DNA from: Oscillospiraceae bacterium
GTDB taxonomy: Bacteria; Bacillota; Clostridia; Oscillospirales; Ruminococcaceae
DNA length: 64,000 nucleotides
Direction: 5' to 3'
NCBI GenBank assembly: GCA_025758045.1
Contig: CP107208.1
Coordinates: 2,852,001 to 2,916,000 of the forward strand
Shown here: positions 25,081 through 34,021 of the stretch, piece after piece
Numbering within the stretch: the stretch's first letter is position 1
How the letters are laid out: the number at the start of each line of letters is the position of its first letter
Program-made: the position numbers and the translations under genes
The notes under the pieces: model-generated
Told to the model about the DNA's origin: nothing
Seen by the model: the letters and a program-made list of their open reading frames with translations, nothing else
Databases searched by the model: none

Positions 25081-25120
25081 GAAAAAAGGAGCTGCCTGGA
25101 CATACTTGTCCGGCAGCCCC
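25081..25120 (-). terminator. livJ terminator
   Basis: On the minus strand GGGGCTGCC and GGACA pair with TGTCC and GGCAGCTCC around AGTA, followed by TTTTTT. About 26 nt after the livJ stop. It probably lowers, not abolishes, read-through into livH, as in many binding-protein-first operons. Confidence 0.85.
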
Positions 25121-25146
25121 CATTGGCAACGGAATCTACCTAGAGA

Positions 25147-26370
25147 TTACATGGCAGCGTAAGCGCCGTCCTTGATGACAACAGCCTTAGGAGCCTTGGA
25201 AACAGCGCCGGAAGCATCCCAGGTCATGCCATCGCCGGTCAGGCCGTCGAAAGTCATGGAGCTGAACTGGGTCTTCAGAGCCTCGCAGATGTCGCTGGCA
25301 TCCATGTCGCCGTTGATGTTGCCAGCCAGGGCAGCCTGGTAGATGGCGTAGACGACATCGTAAGCATCAGCAGCGAACTGGTTCGGGGTGTCGCCGTAAG
25401 CCTCCTCGTAAGCGGTAACGAAAGCCTGGGTCTTCTCGTCCTTTGCGTCAGCAGCGAACGGAGTCAGGAGCATCAGGCCCTCAGCCAGAGAGGTGTCGAA
25501 GCCTTCGATGGCCAGGATACCGTCCATGCCGTCGCAGCCGAAGAAGGTGGGCTCATAGCCGGTCTTGTTGGCGACGATCAGGATCTGGGAAGCCTCCTGA
25601 TAGTAGATAGGCAGGAAGACCAGATCAGCACCGGCCTCCTGGCACTTGGCAACCTGGGTGGACAGGTCAGACTTGTTGTCAGAGGTGAAAGCCTCGTCAG
25701 CAACGATCTCCAGACCCTTCTCGGCAGCCTCAGCCTGGAACTTGTCGTGGATACCGCGGCTGTAAGCGTCGGAAGAATCATAGATGATGCCGACCTTGGT
25801 GCCCAGCTGGTTGTCTGCGATGTAATCAGCAGAAGCAACGCCCTGGTTGGGGTCGGTGAAGCAGATCTGGAAGACATTGTCGCCAGTGGCGATGACGTCA
25901 ACAGCAGAAGCAGACGGGGTCATCATGAAGATGTTGTCGTTGGCAGTCTCAGCTGCAACGGCCAGGGACGGGGTGGTGGTAACTGGACCAGCCAGGACCT
26001 GCAGGCCCCAGTCCTTCAGGGTGTTATAAGCGTTCACGCTCTTCTCAGCGTCATGCTCGTCATCCTCGAACTTCCACTCAAAGACATCGCTGCCGTTGGC
26101 GGCGTTGATCTCCTTGACAGCCAGCTCTTCAGCGTTCTTAACAGCCTGGCCATACACAGCGGCAGCGCCGGTGATGGGGCCGATGCCGCCGATCTTGATG
26201 GGGGTGCCGGTGTAAGCGCCGGAGCCCTCGCCTGCCTCAGCAGTAGCGGCGGTGGAAGCTGCATCAGAGGATGCAGCGGTGCTCTCAGCAGCAGAAGAAG
26301 CCGAGGAGCCGCAGGCAGCCAGGCTCAGCACCATAGAAGCTGCCAGAACAGAACTAACGAGTTTTTTCAT
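25147..26370 (-). CDS. livJ: Branched-chain amino acid ABC transporter substrate-binding lipoprotein
   Basis: A 407-residue lipoprotein that binds Leu/Ile/Val outside the membrane. The signal peptide ends at LAAC (residues 17-20, Cys20 lipidated), followed by a Ser/Ala/Glu-rich linker (to about 50) and a two-domain periplasmic-binding fold of the LivJ type (IKIGGIGPITGAAAVYGQAVKNAEELAVKEIN). The GGGAGGG site lies before the MKKLVSS start. First gene of the liv set. Confidence 0.94.
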   Translation of the reverse strand: MKKLVSSVLAASMVLSLAACGSSASSAAESTAASSDAASTAATAEAGEGSGAYTGTPIKIGGIGPITGAAAVYGQAVKNAEELAVKEINAANGSDVFEWKFEDDEHDAEKSVNAYNTLKDWGLQVLAGPVTTTPSLAVAAETANDNIFMMTPSASAVDVIATGDNVFQICFTDPNQGVASADYIADNQLGTKVGIIYDSSDAYSRGIHDKFQAEAAEKGLEIVADEAFTSDNKSDLSTQVAKCQEAGADLVFLPIYYQEASQILIVANKTGYEPTFFGCDGMDGILAIEGFDTSLAEGLMLLTPFAADAKDEKTQAFVTAYEEAYGDTPNQFAADAYDVVYAIYQAALAGNINGDMDASDICEALKTQFSSMTFDGLTGDGMTWDASGAVSKAPKAVVIKDGAYAAM

Positions 26371-26460
26371 TGTGATTTCCCTCCCAAGAAATTTTCGCAG
26401 CACCGGCATTTCGCCGCCGGGGTCGCACAACCCCGGATAGGATGCTGGAATATACTAGCC

Positions 26461-26489
26461 ATTATAGACTTTTATCCCCTAAAGTGCAA
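26461..26489 (-). promoter_or_regulatory. livJ promoter
   Basis: On the minus strand TTGCAC (26489-26484), 17-bp spacer, TATAAT (26466-26461), about 90 bp before the livJ start codon. The rest of the 26371-26702 intergenic stretch is AT-rich and holds only this and the xpt promoter. Confidence 0.75.
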
Positions 26490-26617
26490 TGGCCCGATTT
26501 TACAGAGTTGACAATCAATTTTTCAGGTTTTATGTAGTTTTTACACAAAATTTAGTTACAAAAAAGTTATCAAAACGCCAATACCGCAAAAAGTTCAAGT
26601 ATTTTTTTGTAAAGTTC

Positions 26618-26646
26618 TTGCAAACTGCGCCGAAATTTGCCATAAT
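26618..26646 (+). promoter_or_regulatory. xpt promoter
   Basis: TTGCAA (26618-26623), 17-bp spacer, CATAAT (26641-26646). The transcript leader is only about 50 nt, too short for the purine riboswitch that precedes xpt in Bacillus. Confidence 0.7.
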
Positions 26647-26702
26647 GAGAAGAGTATTACACTTTACCACAAAAACGAACTGTGAAAGGGGCACATTCGC
26701 AG

Positions 26703-27278
26703 ATGAAACTTTTGGAAGATCGCATTTTGCAGGATGGGCAGGTCCGTCCCGGCAATGTACTGAAAGTAGACTGTTTTCTGAACCACCAGCTGGACGTGGA
26801 CCTGCTGGACAAGATCGGCGGGGAGTTCTACCGCATTTTTAAAAATGACGGCGTGAACAAGATCCTGACCATCGAGGCTTCCGGCATTGCCATCGCCTGC
26901 ATGACCGCCCGGTATTTCAACGTGCCGGTCGTGTTTGCCAAAAAGGCCAAGAGCAAGAACATTGACGGCGAGGTCTATACCTCCAAGGTGCAGTCCTTTA
27001 CCTATGGCCGCGAGTATGATATCACCCTGGCCAAAAAGTTTCTGAACTCCGGCGACCGTGTGCTGATTTTGGACGACTTTTTGGCAAACGGCAAGGCCAT
27101 GAAGGGCCTGCTGGATGTCTGCAACCAGGCGGGCTGCTCGGTGGCCGGTATCGGCATCTGCATCGAGAAGGGCTTCCAGCCGGGCGGTGCGGAGCTGCGC
27201 GCTGCTGGTTACAAGCTGGCCAGCCTTGCCATCGTCAACGAGATGAGTGATGACCATCTGACTTTCCGCGAGCAGTAA
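26703..27278 (+). CDS. xpt: Xanthine phosphoribosyltransferase
   Basis: Salvages xanthine to XMP using PRPP. The 191 residues open with MKLLEDRILQDGQVRPGNVLKVDCFLNHQLDV and include VVFAKKAKSKN and the PRPP loop VLILDDFLANGKA, all typical of Xpt. I use the ATG at 26703, which gives the usual length. A GTG seven codons upstream has no ribosome site. Single-gene unit with its own promoter and terminator. Confidence 0.95.
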   Translation: MKLLEDRILQDGQVRPGNVLKVDCFLNHQLDVDLLDKIGGEFYRIFKNDGVNKILTIEASGIAIACMTARYFNVPVVFAKKAKSKNIDGEVYTSKVQSFTYGREYDITLAKKFLNSGDRVLILDDFLANGKAMKGLLDVCNQAGCSVAGIGICIEKGFQPGGAELRAAGYKLASLAIVNEMSDDHLTFREQ

Positions 27279-27291
27279 AAAACAGATTTTC

Positions 27292-27324
27292 GCCTGCCAG
27301 GGCCATACCCGGCAGGCTTTTTTT
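27292..27324 (+). terminator. xpt terminator
   Basis: GCCTGCCAGGG and CCCGGCAGGC stem around CCATA, followed by seven T, 14 nt after the stop codon. Confidence 0.9.
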
Positions 27325-27325
27325 G

Positions 27326-27354
27326 TTGTCCCGCAGCGGATTTTGTGGTATACT
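27326..27354 (+). promoter_or_regulatory. Promoter of the membrane protein-pseudouridine synthase pair
   Basis: TTGTCC (27326-27331), 17-bp spacer, TATACT (27349-27354), directly after the xpt terminator and 38 bp before the TTG start codon. Confidence 0.6.
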
Positions 27355-27392
27355 TGCCTGTAGCCTTATTATAAAGGAAAGGGGGCCTTGTT

Positions 27393-29342
27393 TTGGCGGA
27401 TCTTGCCAAAGGGCGGCACACGGCGACACGGTTTGCTTTGGGGGCGGCGCTGGGCGTGCTGGTGTTTCTGGCCGTGTACGGCGTTTCGCCGCTGGATGTG
27501 GCGAACGATGCCTTTTGCCGCGGCGGCTATATTGAAAAGGACATCCAACAGCACTACGCCGGGTGGCTGTTCTACCGCGAAAACGCAATTGGGTTTCCCT
27601 TCTGCGTGACGAAAGCGGTCAACGCACCTGCGGGCGTCAGCGTGGCGTATACCGATTCCATCCCACTGCTGGCGGCGCTGCTGCGGCCTGTGGCCAATGC
27701 GCTGGGCGGAACGTTCCAGTATTTTGGTTGGTTTACCCTTACCTCCTTTGCACTGCAGGGCGGGTTCGGTGCGCTGCTATGCGGGCTGTTCTGCGAGAGC
27801 GTGCCTGCCTGTGCGGCCGGGAGTTTGCTGTTCAGTGCCAGCCCGATTCTGATCGAGCGGGCATTCCGGCATACCTCGCTGGGGGCACAATGGCTGGTGC
27901 TGGCGGCGTTGTACTGCTATTTTTGCGGGCGGCGGCAGGGGCGGTATCGTCTTCCCCTGCTGTTTGCCGTCAACGTGCTGGCGGTGGGCATCCACCCGTA
28001 TTTTCTGCCCATGACTTACGCGGTCACGCTGGCGCTGCTGCTGGAATATGCGGTGACGCACAAACGCTGGGCCGGGCCTGCGGTGTTTTTGGGCTGTGAT
28101 TTGGCCTGCACGGCGGTGCTGGGCTGGGCGCTGGGGCTTTTGTACGGCACGGCCACCAGCGGCGGGCAGGCGCTGTACGGGTATTTCTCGATGAATCTGA
28201 ACGCGCTGTGGAACCCTGCCGGGGTAAACGGCGTGCTCTACAGTCGGTTTTTGCCTGCGCAGAACCAGGTGGGCGGCAACTATGATGCGTTCGCCTACCT
28301 GGGATTGGGCATGCTGATCGCCCTGCCCATCGCCGTGGTTGCGGCGCGAAAACGCCTAGCTGCGCTGCTGCGGCGGCACTGGGCGCTGTGCGCGGTGTTT
28401 GTGGTGCTGACGGCGTTTGCGGTAAGCCATGTGGTTACGGCCGACGGCGTGACGCTGGTCACGCTGCCGCTGCCGGCGTCGCTGATCAAGCTGTTCTCGG
28501 TTTTCCGCTCCGGCGGGCGGCTGTTCTGGCCGGTGTACTACGTGCTGGTGCTGGCGGCCTTTGCCGGACTGGCGAAACTGCCCCGCGGGACCGTGTGGGT
28601 CATGGCGGCAGTGGTGGTGCAGCTTTGGGACATCAGCCCGGCACTTATCCAGCGGCATGAGGCCATGGTGCAGGCGCAGCAGAGTGAGGCCTTTCCTACT
28701 ACACTGGAAAGTAATTTCTGGCAGGCGGTGAGTGGATACGAGAAGCTTTATTCGGTACAGGGGTTGCAGGACGATGCACTGCACCTGGCACTGTTTGCCG
28801 CTGACAACGGTATGACCACCAACGACCCCTTTGCCGCACGGTACGATGATGCCGCTTTGGAAAACCAGCGGGCCGCCCTGCTGGCGGCGCTGGCGGAGGG
28901 TCAGGCAGAGCCAAACGCGCTGTATTTGTTTGAGGACGAGGGCGAATTTTTGCAGGCGGTGGAGCCGGTGCGAAACGCCGCCTGGTGCGGCAAGGTGACA
29001 AGCCGGGACGGCAGCTGCAATTGGTATGTGATTGCCCCCGGCTTGCAGGGGCAGACGTTTGATGCGCTGTGTACGCTCTACGATGACAGCTATCCCCTGC
29101 GGCTGGCGGATTATACCGATGCGCTGTGGAACCGCGGCGTGTTGGATTCCACCCGCAAGACCGTCTGCTTTAAGGATTCTCCGTTTACACGGCGGAAATT
29201 GGAAAATGCGCAGTATCTATGCGCGGACGGCCAAGCCTACCGCATTACGGAGCTTGATGACCACGACGCCGGTTGGCTGATGGTCACTTTGGATATAAAC
29301 GACGCCACGATTTTGTGGGATCAGGAGTTGACGACCCAATGA
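27393..29342 (+). CDS. Large polytopic membrane protein, probable GT-C type (DUF6311-like)
   Basis: A 649-residue protein with about ten membrane segments in the first 420 residues and a soluble C-terminal domain (about 430-649). The first loop (YIEKDIQQHYAGWLFYRENAIGFPF) and KAVNAPAGVSVAYTDSIPLLAALLRP resemble the DUF6311/GT-C membrane glycosyltransferase pattern, with the acidic EKD and D-S loops where substrates or metal bind. The exact sugar and acceptor are unknown. It starts at a TTG with an AGGAAAGGGGG site just upstream, and its stop overlaps the next gene's ATG (ATGA). Confidence 0.65.
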   Translation: MADLAKGRHTATRFALGAALGVLVFLAVYGVSPLDVANDAFCRGGYIEKDIQQHYAGWLFYRENAIGFPFCVTKAVNAPAGVSVAYTDSIPLLAALLRPVANALGGTFQYFGWFTLTSFALQGGFGALLCGLFCESVPACAAGSLLFSASPILIERAFRHTSLGAQWLVLAALYCYFCGRRQGRYRLPLLFAVNVLAVGIHPYFLPMTYAVTLALLLEYAVTHKRWAGPAVFLGCDLACTAVLGWALGLLYGTATSGGQALYGYFSMNLNALWNPAGVNGVLYSRFLPAQNQVGGNYDAFAYLGLGMLIALPIAVVAARKRLAALLRRHWALCAVFVVLTAFAVSHVVTADGVTLVTLPLPASLIKLFSVFRSGGRLFWPVYYVLVLAAFAGLAKLPRGTVWVMAAVVVQLWDISPALIQRHEAMVQAQQSEAFPTTLESNFWQAVSGYEKLYSVQGLQDDALHLALFAADNGMTTNDPFAARYDDAALENQRAALLAALAEGQAEPNALYLFEDEGEFLQAVEPVRNAAWCGKVTSRDGSCNWYVIAPGLQGQTFDALCTLYDDSYPLRLADYTDALWNRGVLDSTRKTVCFKDSPFTRRKLENAQYLCADGQAYRITELDDHDAGWLMVTLDINDATILWDQELTTQ

Positions 29343-30247
29343 AAGAATTGCATGTAAAAAACCTGCTGCCTGTGCGGCTGGACAAGTATCTGATGGACCA
29401 GTACCCCGCCTTAGGCCTGGGTCGGCTGAACAAGGCCCTGCGGGAGAATAAGATCAAGCTGAACGGCAAAAAGCAGCCGCTTTCCACCCGGGTGCAGAAC
29501 GGCGATACCATCCGCCTGTTTTTGAGTGACGACCAGTTGGAAAGCCGCCCCACCCCCGCCGCCGTGTTTGTGTATGAGGATGACGACATCATCATTGCCA
29601 ACAAGCCCGCCGGCCTGACGGTGGACGGCGGCGACGCCGACACGCTGGTAAAACGGGTGCAAGCCAAACTGGCCGCCGAGGGCAAGCCCACCCACGCCGT
29701 GCTGTGCCACCGGCTGGACACCGGCACCAGCGGCCTGGTACTGCTGGCCAAAAATAACGCCGCTGAGGCATTTTTGACCGAGGCCATCAAGAAGCGGGAG
29801 ATCGAAAAGCGGTATCTCTGCGTGACCTTTGGCCGCCCCAATCCCCCCGCCGCTCTGCTGCGGGATTACCTGCTGAAGGACGCCGAGCGCGGCATCGTGC
29901 GCATTACCGACACGACGGCGGGCGGCGCGAAGGAAGTCATCACCGGCTACGAGACACTAGCCGTCAGCGGACGGCTGGCCCTGCTGGAAGTGGAGCTGGT
30001 CACTGGCCGCACCCACCAGATCCGTGCGCATTTGGCGCATATCGGCTGCCCCATTTTGGGCGACAGCAAGTACGGCAACAACGCCGCCAACCGCGAACTG
30101 CGGCTGAAGTACCAGGCACTGTGCGCATGGGAATTGAAGTTCCCCGCCAAAATCAGCAACGAGCGTTTTGCCCACCTGACCGGGCGGGTATTCCATGCCG
30201 AGAAACCGTGGTATTGCCAGCAGGTTGAGGATGGGATGCTGAAATAA
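29339..30247 (+). CDS. RluC/RluD family rRNA pseudouridine synthase
   Basis: A 302-residue enzyme with an N-terminal S4-like RNA-binding domain (about 10-70, RLDKYLMDQYPALGLGRLNKALREN) and a catalytic domain with D127 in HRLDTGTSGLVLLAKN. The C-terminal LEVELVTGRTHQIRAHLAHIGCPILGDSKYG is the family's conserved block. It probably modifies 23S rRNA; the exact position cannot be assigned. The ATGA junction shows translational coupling to the membrane protein. Confidence 0.92.
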   Translation: MKELHVKNLLPVRLDKYLMDQYPALGLGRLNKALRENKIKLNGKKQPLSTRVQNGDTIRLFLSDDQLESRPTPAAVFVYEDDDIIIANKPAGLTVDGGDADTLVKRVQAKLAAEGKPTHAVLCHRLDTGTSGLVLLAKNNAAEAFLTEAIKKREIEKRYLCVTFGRPNPPAALLRDYLLKDAERGIVRITDTTAGGAKEVITGYETLAVSGRLALLEVELVTGRTHQIRAHLAHIGCPILGDSKYGNNAANRELRLKYQALCAWELKFPAKISNERFAHLTGRVFHAEKPWYCQQVEDGMLK

Positions 30248-30262
30248 ACACGTTCATTACAG

Positions 30263-30301
30263 AACAAATCCGTCATGCACACGCATGGCGGATTTGTTTT
30301 T
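30263..30301 (+). terminator. Terminator after the pseudouridine synthase gene
   Basis: AACAAATCCG-CATG and CATG-CGGATTTGTT form a long stem around a short loop, then TTTT. It overlaps the stop of the converging rnmV gene. Confidence 0.85.
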
Positions 30302-30899
30302 ATTCCATCATTTTAATTTGCGCGTCCAGACTTTCCCATGTGTACAGGGTGTTCAGGACTTGCAGCAGTTCCTTTTTGCTCAGGCGCGGAGGCAGACCCA
30401 AGCGGGCCAGCAGGGCGCGGCGGCGGTCGGCGCTGTTGGCCGTGCCGGAGATGCCCCACTCGTATAGATCGGTGTAGGTAATGGCGGTGCGGTCGGTGTC
30501 CTGCGCTGTAGTTTGGGGCGCAGGGGCGCTGTCCAGCGCAGTCTGCAGGCCCTGCAAAATCAAGTCATCAGCGATGCCCTCGACGCCCAGCAGACCCTCC
30601 TTGCCGGGGGCCTGTTTGCGGGCCTCCTTGCCGTGGACCGCCGGGACGTAGGCCTGCAGGACATGCTCGGCCCCGACTAAGCCGGTGACAAAGTGGCGGA
30701 TGCGGAAACCCGCATCGTCGGAATCGGTCAAAATGATAAGTCCTTGGGCGGCGGCAATGCGCTTGAGCATGTTTTGCAGCTCTTTATCCCGGAAGACTCG
30801 GGAGCCGTCGGTCGTCAAAATCGTCGCATCGACGATGTTTGTCAGCCGCGCGGCGTCGTATTTTCCCTCCACCAGGACGGCTTGTTCCAGTTTCAGCAT
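30300..30899 (-). CDS. rnmV: Toprim-DUF4093 protein, ribonuclease M5-like
   Basis: A 199-residue protein with a Toprim domain: VLVEGKYDAARL with Glu11, then TDSDDAG (59-64) with the metal-binding Asps, and a DUF4093 C-terminal part. This is the architecture of RNase M5, which matures 5S rRNA, and length is close to the Bacillus protein (186 aa). It follows holA with a TGATG junction. In Bacillus rnmV is beside ksgA; that neighbour is absent here. Confidence 0.8.
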   Translation of the reverse strand: MLKLEQAVLVEGKYDAARLTNIVDATILTTDGSRVFRDKELQNMLKRIAAAQGLIILTDSDDAGFRIRHFVTGLVGAEHVLQAYVPAVHGKEARKQAPGKEGLLGVEGIADDLILQGLQTALDSAPAPQTTAQDTDRTAITYTDLYEWGISGTANSADRRRALLARLGLPPRLSKKELLQVLNTLYTWESLDAQIKMME

Positions 30900-31927
30900 C
30901 AGGACCTCCCTGCCAGTGCCAGTTCGCACAGAGCTTTCTGCATCAGCAGGTCGGCGTCCAACTTGCTGCTTTTTAAATCGGTGTCCAGCTTTTGCAGCAC
31001 TTCCAGGCATTTTTCCAATTGGCGGCGCTTGAAGCGGGAGGCCGTGCGTTCGGTCTCGCCCAGGCGGTAGCTCCACTTGCCACCGTAGCCAAAATCCTTG
31101 GCCACATCGGCCAGGCTGCGGCGGCTGCGCTTGGCCTGCAGGACGCGGTACATATCGATGTAGTTGCCGATGAGGGCGCCGGTGATCATGATCGGCTCGT
31201 TTTGCAGGGCCAGCAGCGTTTTCAGCTTTTGCTGGGCCTGGTCGGTGCGGCCGGCGGCCACCAGCTTGACCATATCAAAGGTGTCAGCATCCAGCGTGAC
31301 AGTGCCCAGCTGGGCCACCATCTCGGCGGTGATGGTACCATAGCCGGAGAGGGCCGCCAGTTTGTCGATCTCATTTTTCAGCAAAAACTGGTCCTCGCCG
31401 CAGCGGTCCAGCAGGGCGGCTTCCGCGCCCTTAGCAAACAGAGCGCCGCATTCGTTTGCCCAACTGCGTGCCATCTCCTGCAAGGCGGCGCGGCCGGGTT
31501 TATTGAGCTGCACGCAGTAGCCCAGCTTCTCACAGGCCGTGATCAGCTTTTGCTCCCGCTTGCCGGGGCGCAGCTTGCCGAACTTTTCCTCGATGACGCT
31601 GGTCATGACGAAGATGGCGTTTTCGGTGTCGGCCAGCGTATCGCAGAGGTCCTGCAGGTCCTTGTCCGAGTAGGTGGACGGGCGGATGAGGGGCATCAGC
31701 ACCAGCCGCCGCCCACCGAAGAAGGAGATGGTGCCCGCTGCCAGCACGATCTCCTCCACCCGGGGCGCGGGGCCGTCCAGCACGGTGGTCTCGGGGTCAT
31801 CCTCGTTCAGCACCTTCAGCGCCTTTTGGGCGGCGGTGTGGACGAGGGCCTCGTCGGCAGCGTAAAAGTAGTACAGCCCGCAGCCGGAGCGGAGCCGTTT
31901 ATTCAGTTCGTTTTCACTGTAAAGCAA
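30899..31927 (-). CDS. holA: DNA polymerase III delta subunit
   Basis: Clamp-loader subunit that opens the beta clamp. The 342 residues show LYYFYAADEALVHTAAQKALKVL, a DnaX-like ATPase-less N-domain (GTISFFGGRRLVLM), and the C-terminal collar with LAALSGYGTITAEMVAQL. The start is a TTG with GGAGG 9 nt upstream, inside the end of comEC (14-nt overlap). It matches the comEC-holA order of Firmicutes. Confidence 0.9.
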   Translation of the reverse strand: MLYSENELNKRLRSGCGLYYFYAADEALVHTAAQKALKVLNEDDPETTVLDGPAPRVEEIVLAAGTISFFGGRRLVLMPLIRPSTYSDKDLQDLCDTLADTENAIFVMTSVIEEKFGKLRPGKREQKLITACEKLGYCVQLNKPGRAALQEMARSWANECGALFAKGAEAALLDRCGEDQFLLKNEIDKLAALSGYGTITAEMVAQLGTVTLDADTFDMVKLVAAGRTDQAQQKLKTLLALQNEPIMITGALIGNYIDMYRVLQAKRSRRSLADVAKDFGYGGKWSYRLGETERTASRFKRRQLEKCLEVLQKLDTDLKSSKLDADLLMQKALCELALAGRS

Positions 31928-34016
31928 CGCGTTCTGCCTCCTTGATCTGGAGCGAGCGGCCGGGCCGCAGTTGGATAAAGGGAATGTCCTGCCCATAGTA
32001 TACCTGCTGGACGCCCGGCTGGTCAAGCCAGCGGGGCGAAGATGCGGTGGTCAGGATGGCGGCAGGCTGTACCGAATCCGACAGCGCCCCCGCCGCGCAG
32101 AGGACGTCCACCGCCACCGGCGCAGACAGGGCGGTGCTGCCTGCCATGACGGCAATGTGACTGCGGCCATCCCCTACCACGGCCAGATTGCCGCCGGAGG
32201 TGTGGTAGATGTCCAGCGTCAGGCCGTTTAAAATAGGCCGGGTGGTGTAGGCGCCCGTAGTTTGGGCAGTGCATATTTCCTCGGTGTCAAAGGTGATTTC
32301 TGTGCCGCTGCGGCGCAGATCCACCGTAAGCACCTGCTCGGCGGCGCCGTGGTCGGCCAGGTAGCTGCGCACGGCGCGCAGGTTGGTTTCCCCGCCACGG
32401 AACAGCACCACCGCCTGGCCATCCTGCGCACAGACGACCGCCGGGTTGCCTGCGGTGCCTACAAGTGCCATGGTAACAACGCCTTTCTGCATCTGCACAC
32501 CCAGCACAATGGCCACTGCCGCGCAAACCACCCCCGCCGGCAGGAACCAGCGGAACCTGCCCGCCGCATAATATACCAGCGCCAGTATGCCCAGCAGGAC
32601 CAGCACCAGCAGCGTGTACTCCCGCGGGAGGTACAGCCGGGCCAACGGCAGGGCAGCGCACCAGGAGGCCAGCGCGTAAAAAATCCGCAGCCAGACCGCC
32701 AGCAGGAAACTAGCCATATGGGCCAGCGGGGCCGCAATGGCAAGCGGGATGGCGACAATTTGCAAAGCCAGCACGACAAGGCCCAGTACCAGCGCGGGCT
32801 GGAGCATCCAGACTGTGAGCAAGTTGGCAAGGACACCCACGCCGCTGGTTGTCAGGCCCTGGGCGACCAGCACCGGCAGGGTCGCCAGCGATGCCAGCGC
32901 CGCCGTCTGCACAGTGGAAAGCACAGTCAGCCCGGCGCGGCGCAGTTGGGCCTGCCAGCCCTCGGCATCCTGGCCGGGGATATGCGCTTCTTCCCAACGG
33001 GTAAGCGCCACGGATGCCTGCACGCCCAGCACGGCGCAGAAGGAAAGCTGAAAGCCGATGTCGCAGGGCGCGTAAGGGTTTTGCAGGCCCAGCAAAACGG
33101 CCGCCGCACCCGTGAGGGTGAGCAGGTCGATGGGCTGGTAGAACCAATCTCCCAGCAGCACCAGCAGAAAGACGATGCCAGCCCGCAAAACCGAGATCGG
33201 CAGGCCGGTAAGCAGCATGTAAAACACGGCTACCACCGCCCGCACAAGGATCAGCGGCCGATAAAACCGACGGCGACGGCCAAAAGAGAACAGCCCGCAC
33301 AGCAGCGCCAGATGCAGGCCCGATACGGCCAGCAGGTGCGAGATGCCCGCCGCGCGGAAGGTATCCTGCACGGTGTCCGGCAGGGCGGCTTTATCCCCTA
33401 ACAGCATGGCAGCTTCGAGGCCGCCTAAATCCCGCGGCAGCCAGCGGCGCAGCAGCGCTGAGGCATTTTTCCGCAGTCGGTAGAGCGCAAAGCGCGGGGC
33501 GCAGCTGTCGGCACCCGTTTTATAGCCGCCGGTGTACTCACCTTGCAGCAGGATGCCGCGGCTTAATCGGGATGCCCGGTAGGCATCTTTGGGCAGGTCG
33601 GTCATGGTAAAATCGGCGGTGAAGGTCTCCCCTGGCTCCTGGGCGGGGAATCCGTTGCTGCGCATTTTAAAATGGCAGCTTTTGCCGTTGATGCCAGTAA
33701 CCGTTAATGTGCCCCGCAGCTGGCCGTTCTGGTAGGCGGCTGTGGCATCCGTTTCAACAGTAACCATACAGGTCACCGTCTGGCCTGCCAGCGCCCGCAC
33801 AGGGCGGAACACCGCAAAGCTGAACGCGCAAAACCAGCAAAGCCCCGCTACGGCACCAAGTACCAGCGGAAGAGCTCTGCTGCGGCGGACTATACTTAAA
33901 AATAAAAGCAATAGCAAAAGTGCCGCCGCAGGCACCAGGACCAGCGGCGGCATGTTTGCCGCAAACAGCTCGGCCCCTGCAAAGCAAAGGCCAAAAATGG
34001 CAAGTTTGCGTTTCAT
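31914..34016 (-). CDS. comEC: DNA internalization channel ComEC
   Basis: A 700-residue membrane protein. Two N-terminal membrane segments precede a soluble OB-like domain (about 90-195), then the competence domain with the conserved ISHLLAVSGLHLALL and about nine more segments (ILRAG-like VLRAGIVFLL, DIGFQLSFCAVLGVQ). The last 160 residues look like a reduced metallo-beta-lactamase-like domain without the canonical HxHxDH motif. I start at the MKRKLAIFG methionine, 5 nt after apt. Competence uptake is uncertain, as most competence genes are outside this window. Confidence 0.88.
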   Translation of the reverse strand: MKRKLAIFGLCFAGAELFAANMPPLVLVPAAALLLLLLFLSIVRRSRALPLVLGAVAGLCWFCAFSFAVFRPVRALAGQTVTCMVTVETDATAAYQNGQLRGTLTVTGINGKSCHFKMRSNGFPAQEPGETFTADFTMTDLPKDAYRASRLSRGILLQGEYTGGYKTGADSCAPRFALYRLRKNASALLRRWLPRDLGGLEAAMLLGDKAALPDTVQDTFRAAGISHLLAVSGLHLALLCGLFSFGRRRRFYRPLILVRAVVAVFYMLLTGLPISVLRAGIVFLLVLLGDWFYQPIDLLTLTGAAAVLLGLQNPYAPCDIGFQLSFCAVLGVQASVALTRWEEAHIPGQDAEGWQAQLRRAGLTVLSTVQTAALASLATLPVLVAQGLTTSGVGVLANLLTVWMLQPALVLGLVVLALQIVAIPLAIAAPLAHMASFLLAVWLRIFYALASWCAALPLARLYLPREYTLLVLVLLGILALVYYAAGRFRWFLPAGVVCAAVAIVLGVQMQKGVVTMALVGTAGNPAVVCAQDGQAVVLFRGGETNLRAVRSYLADHGAAEQVLTVDLRRSGTEITFDTEEICTAQTTGAYTTRPILNGLTLDIYHTSGGNLAVVGDGRSHIAVMAGSTALSAPVAVDVLCAAGALSDSVQPAAILTTASSPRWLDQPGVQQVYYGQDIPFIQLRPGRSLQIKEAERVALQ

Positions 34017-34021
34017 CTTAC

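Noticed and set aside
26618..26702. Purine riboswitch before xpt
   Set aside because: None of the conserved core is seen, and the leader is too short.
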